Source of the DNA: JANMQK01 sp031370485
Lineage (GTDB): Bacteria > Acidobacteriota > Polarisedimenticolia > Gp22-AA2
NCBI GenBank assembly: GCA_031370485.1
Contig: JANMQK010000164.1
Location: 1-6,916 of the forward strand
DNA length: 6,916 bases
Direction of reading: 5' to 3'
Shown here piece by piece: positions 5,194-6,916 of this stretch (position 1 is the stretch's first letter; the number at the start of each line of letters is the position of its first letter). A model generated the notes under the pieces. The model was not told the DNA's origin. It did no database searches and was given only the letters and a program-made list of their open reading frames with translations. Position numbers and translations under genes: made by a program.

Positions 5194-6387
5194 ATGCGAC
5201 GTCGCCTTCTTCGTGGATTCGTGCCGTCCGTCGTGCCCCTTGTCCTGATCCTGCTCGCGTCACCGGGTTCGCTGGTAGCCGCCGCGCCGCCGGCCGGGCC
5301 GGCTGCGGGTTCGCAGCCGGCCAAGGCGCATTACTCGCCTGCGAAGTCCTGCAGCGCCTGCCACAAGTTGATCTACACGAACTGGTCCGAGGGGCCGCAC
5401 GCCCGCTCGGCCACGAGCCCCGCGTTTCTCGAAAGCGTTTCGCGGGCGGTCGCCTCGTCCGGGAATCCCGGGGAGACGCGGAGCGGTTGCGTCTGGTGCC
5501 ACGCCCCGACGACCCTGGTGACCGGGGACTTCGAGCTGCAGCAGGCGATTTCGCGCGAGGGGATCACCTGCGATTTCTGCCACACCGTGGCCGAGGTCGA
5601 TCTCGACAAGGCCGGCAACCCGTTCGTGCTCGAGCCGGGGGCGGTCAAGCGCGGCCCGCTGGAGTACGCCCGGTCACCCGGGCACAAGACGATGTATTCG
5701 CCGCTTCACAAGGCCAGCCCGCTTCTGTGCGCCTCCTGCCACGAATTCAAGAACTCGCACGGCGTGGCCGTCCTTTCGACCTACACGGAATGGAAGGAAG
5801 GCCCCTATCCGGCGAGGGGGGTTCCCTGCCAGGAGTGCCACATGGCGCTGGTCCCCGGCTCGACGACCGCGCAGTCCGCCAAGGCGCCGGTCCTGCGCGT
5901 CGTGAACCTGCACCGCGTGGTCGGCGGCAGCGCGCAGAGCCAGCTCAACCGCGGCCTTGATCTCAGGATCGATTCGGTCGCCCGTTCCAGCGGCTCGGCG
6001 GAGGTGTCTGTGGTCGTGAAGAACGTCGCCGCCGGCCATTCCGTCCCCGGGGGCCTCGCGACCAAGAGCCTCGTCCTCGTGGTCGGGTCGGAGGTGACCG
6101 AAGGGAAGATCGAGCACCCGCAGGAGCGGGTCTACCGGCGCGAGATGAAGGACGACAAGGGGGTCGTCCTCGAGACCGTGGCTGACATGTTCCTGCGCAG
6201 CGCGTCGGTGGGCGCCGATACGCGCATCAAGCCGCTCGAGTCGCGGACGGAGCGGTTCACGATTCCCCTCCCCTCGGGATCCCGCGCGATCGTGGCGCGT
6301 CTCGAATACCGCGACGCCTCGGACCCGCGGAGCGCGCCCACGACACTGAAAGTGACCGAGGTCCGCCGGGATCTCACCGCCCGCTGA
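5194..6387 (+). CDS. Secreted pentahaem c-type cytochrome, c554-like
   Basis: The 397-residue precursor begins with a signal peptide (MRRRLLR, a hydrophobic stretch to about 28, then Ala-rich). Five CXXCH haem-binding sites follow: CSACH 53-57, CVWCH 99-103, CDFCH 126-130, CASCH 179-183 and CQECH 212-216. The sequence after the first haem (KLIYTNWSEGPHA) fits the C-x2-CH-x3-Y-x2-W-x4-HA pattern common in cytochrome c554-type multihaem proteins; other histidines (69, 164, 172, 189) could be distal ligands. Residues 258-397 lack haem motifs and look like a beta-rich domain, with VKNVAAGHSVPGG at 275-287, a variant of the N..AGH..PTG segment seen in multihaem cytochromes. It probably moves electrons in the periplasm or acts as a small reductase; no substrate can be read. 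The ATG at 5194 has GAGGAG at 5183-5188, 5 nt away; the frame is open further upstream but unsupported. It diverges from the monohaem cytochrome and converges on the Crp/Fnr regulator. Confidence 0.92.
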   Translation: MRRRLLRGFVPSVVPLVLILLASPGSLVAAAPPAGPAAGSQPAKAHYSPAKSCSACHKLIYTNWSEGPHARSATSPAFLESVSRAVASSGNPGETRSGCVWCHAPTTLVTGDFELQQAISREGITCDFCHTVAEVDLDKAGNPFVLEPGAVKRGPLEYARSPGHKTMYSPLHKASPLLCASCHEFKNSHGVAVLSTYTEWKEGPYPARGVPCQECHMALVPGSTTAQSAKAPVLRVVNLHRVVGGSAQSQLNRGLDLRIDSVARSSGSAEVSVVVKNVAAGHSVPGGLATKSLVLVVGSEVTEGKIEHPQERVYRREMKDDKGVVLETVADMFLRSASVGADTRIKPLESRTERFTIPLPSGSRAIVARLEYRDASDPRSAPTTLKVTEVRRDLTAR

Positions 6388-6396
6388 GAGGCGGGC
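6379..6396 (+). terminator. Hairpin at the 3' end of the multihaem cytochrome gene
   Basis: GCCCGC at 6379-6384 pairs exactly with GCGGGC at 6391-6396 across a 6-nt loop that includes the TGA stop (6385-6387). The next gene on the other strand ends only 20 bp away, so a shared, symmetrical terminator is reasonable. There is no T-tract, and a 6-bp GC stem is common by chance at this base composition. Confidence 0.3.
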
Positions 6397-6407
6397 CGGT
6401 CCGCGGT

Positions 6408-6916
6408 CTAGTCCTCCGGGGCGAGGTCCCGGAGACGAGCGGGGTCGGGGATGAGGAACCCCGAGCTTTCCGTCACCACCAGGCCCTCCTTCCCCCATCG
6501 GCTCATGATTCGGATGGCCGTTTCCTGGGTGATGCCGACGAGCTCGGCGATCTCCTGGCGTGAAAGCGCCAGAGGCACGCGCAGGCCGTCCTTCTCGCGC
6601 CGGCCCATCCGCTCGGCGAGCGTCAGCAGAAGCCGCGCGACCCGCAGCTCGGCTCGGGCGGAGCGATCTGCGAGACGCCGGGTCAGCTCCATGAGACGGC
6701 GGGTGAGACCCGCGAGGATGCCGCGCATGAGGGCGGGGTTCGCCGACGTCAGCGCGAGGAATTCGGGGGCGGGCAGCGTCAGGATGGATGTTGTCTCCAG
6801 GGGAACGGCGCTCGCGGGAAAGGGCCGATCCTGGAAGACGGCCACGGCGCCGACGGGGTCTCCCGGCCCTAGGATCTCGAGGATGATCTCCTTGCCGTCG
6901 GGGGCGCTTTTCACGA
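6408..6916 (-). CDS. Crp/Fnr-family transcription regulator, C-terminal 169 codons, N-terminus beyond window
   Basis: The frame is open to the right edge, so the gene is incomplete; the GTG at 6914 is an internal valine (VKSAPDGKEIILEILGPGD is mid-domain). The fragment holds the second half of the cyclic-nucleotide-like beta-barrel, the long dimer helix (about residues 57-85, counted from that valine) and a winged helix-turn-helix at 117-146, LSRQEIAELVGITQETAIRI. The recognition helix keeps Glu131 and Arg135 of the family pattern (E-T-x-x-R), with Ile where FNR has Ser. In the barrel, GDPVGAVAVF and RPFPASA lack the Glu and Arg that hold cAMP phosphate in CRP, so another effector is likely. 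Whether a sensor cluster or haem is present depends on the missing part. It ends 20 bp from the convergent multihaem cytochrome gene; control of the cytochromes is an inference from proximity. Confidence 0.9.
   Translation of the reverse strand, partial: VKSAPDGKEIILEILGPGDPVGAVAVFQDRPFPASAVPLETTSILTLPAPEFLALTSANPALMRGILAGLTRRLMELTRRLADRSARAELRVARLLLTLAERMGRREKDGLRVPLALSRQEIAELVGITQETAIRIMSRWGKEGLVVTESSGFLIPDPARLRDLAPED

Noticed and set aside
6912..6914. GTG at 6914 as the true start of the Crp/Fnr gene
   Set aside because: It would begin in the middle of the cyclic-nucleotide-like barrel; the frame stays open to the window edge, so the real start lies outside.

Overview
The window is GC-rich chromosomal DNA (roughly two-thirds G+C by eye) with tightly packed genes, strong GGAGG-type ribosome binding sites and long antisense shadow ORFs. 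It looks like a Gram-negative-type bacterium with periplasmic c-type cytochromes and ferredoxin-linked 2-oxoacid metabolism. An Acidobacteriota-like or similar GC-rich soil/sediment lineage would fit, but nothing here fixes the phylum. I see no mobile element, CRISPR array, tRNA or rRNA. Seven protein genes are supported, two of them cut by the window edges.

Region 1 (1-4274, minus strand) is one apparent five-gene operon, read right to left. A ferredoxin-type delta subunit (4274-4035) is followed by the alpha subunit (4045-2921), a single ORF carrying both beta and gamma subunits of a 2-oxoacid:ferredoxin oxidoreductase (2940-1486), an alanine dehydrogenase-family enzyme (1447-359), and the N-terminal part of an acetyl-CoA hydrolase/CoA-transferase (345-1, cut by the edge). 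The first junctions overlap by 11 and 20 nt; the later gaps are 38 and 13 nt. The enzymes chain chemically: amino acid <-> 2-oxoacid + NH3 + NADH; 2-oxoacid + CoA <-> acyl-CoA + CO2 + reduced ferredoxin; acyl-CoA <-> free acid with transfer of CoA. The set could therefore run as oxidative amino-acid fermentation or, in reverse, as reductive carboxylation and amination of short-chain acids. The order delta-alpha-beta-gamma matches korDABC/oorDABC, while the alpha and beta sequences resemble the family often named VorB/VorA, so the substrate is not settled.

Region 2 (4275-4546) is 272 bp without a gene. It holds a strong GC hairpin downstream of the cytochrome gene, probably a terminator, and a smaller pair of overlapping, mutually exclusive inverted repeats in what would be the leader of the oxidoreductase operon.

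Region 3 (4547-6916) is a cytochrome block. A secreted monohaem cytochrome c (minus, 5062-4547) and a secreted five-haem cytochrome of the c554 type (plus, 5194-6387) diverge from a 131-bp intergenic region containing a short palindrome and a -10-like box. Converging on the multihaem gene, 20 bp away, is the 3' part of a Crp/Fnr-family regulator (minus, 6916-6408, N-terminus outside the window), a plausible but unproven regulator of its neighbours.

The most unusual points are the beta-gamma fusion, an Asp in place of the second Cys of the second Fe-S motif of the delta subunit, and the compact amino acid/2-oxoacid/acyl-CoA operon. Nothing in the window demands a wholly new type of system; the individual parts belong to known families.
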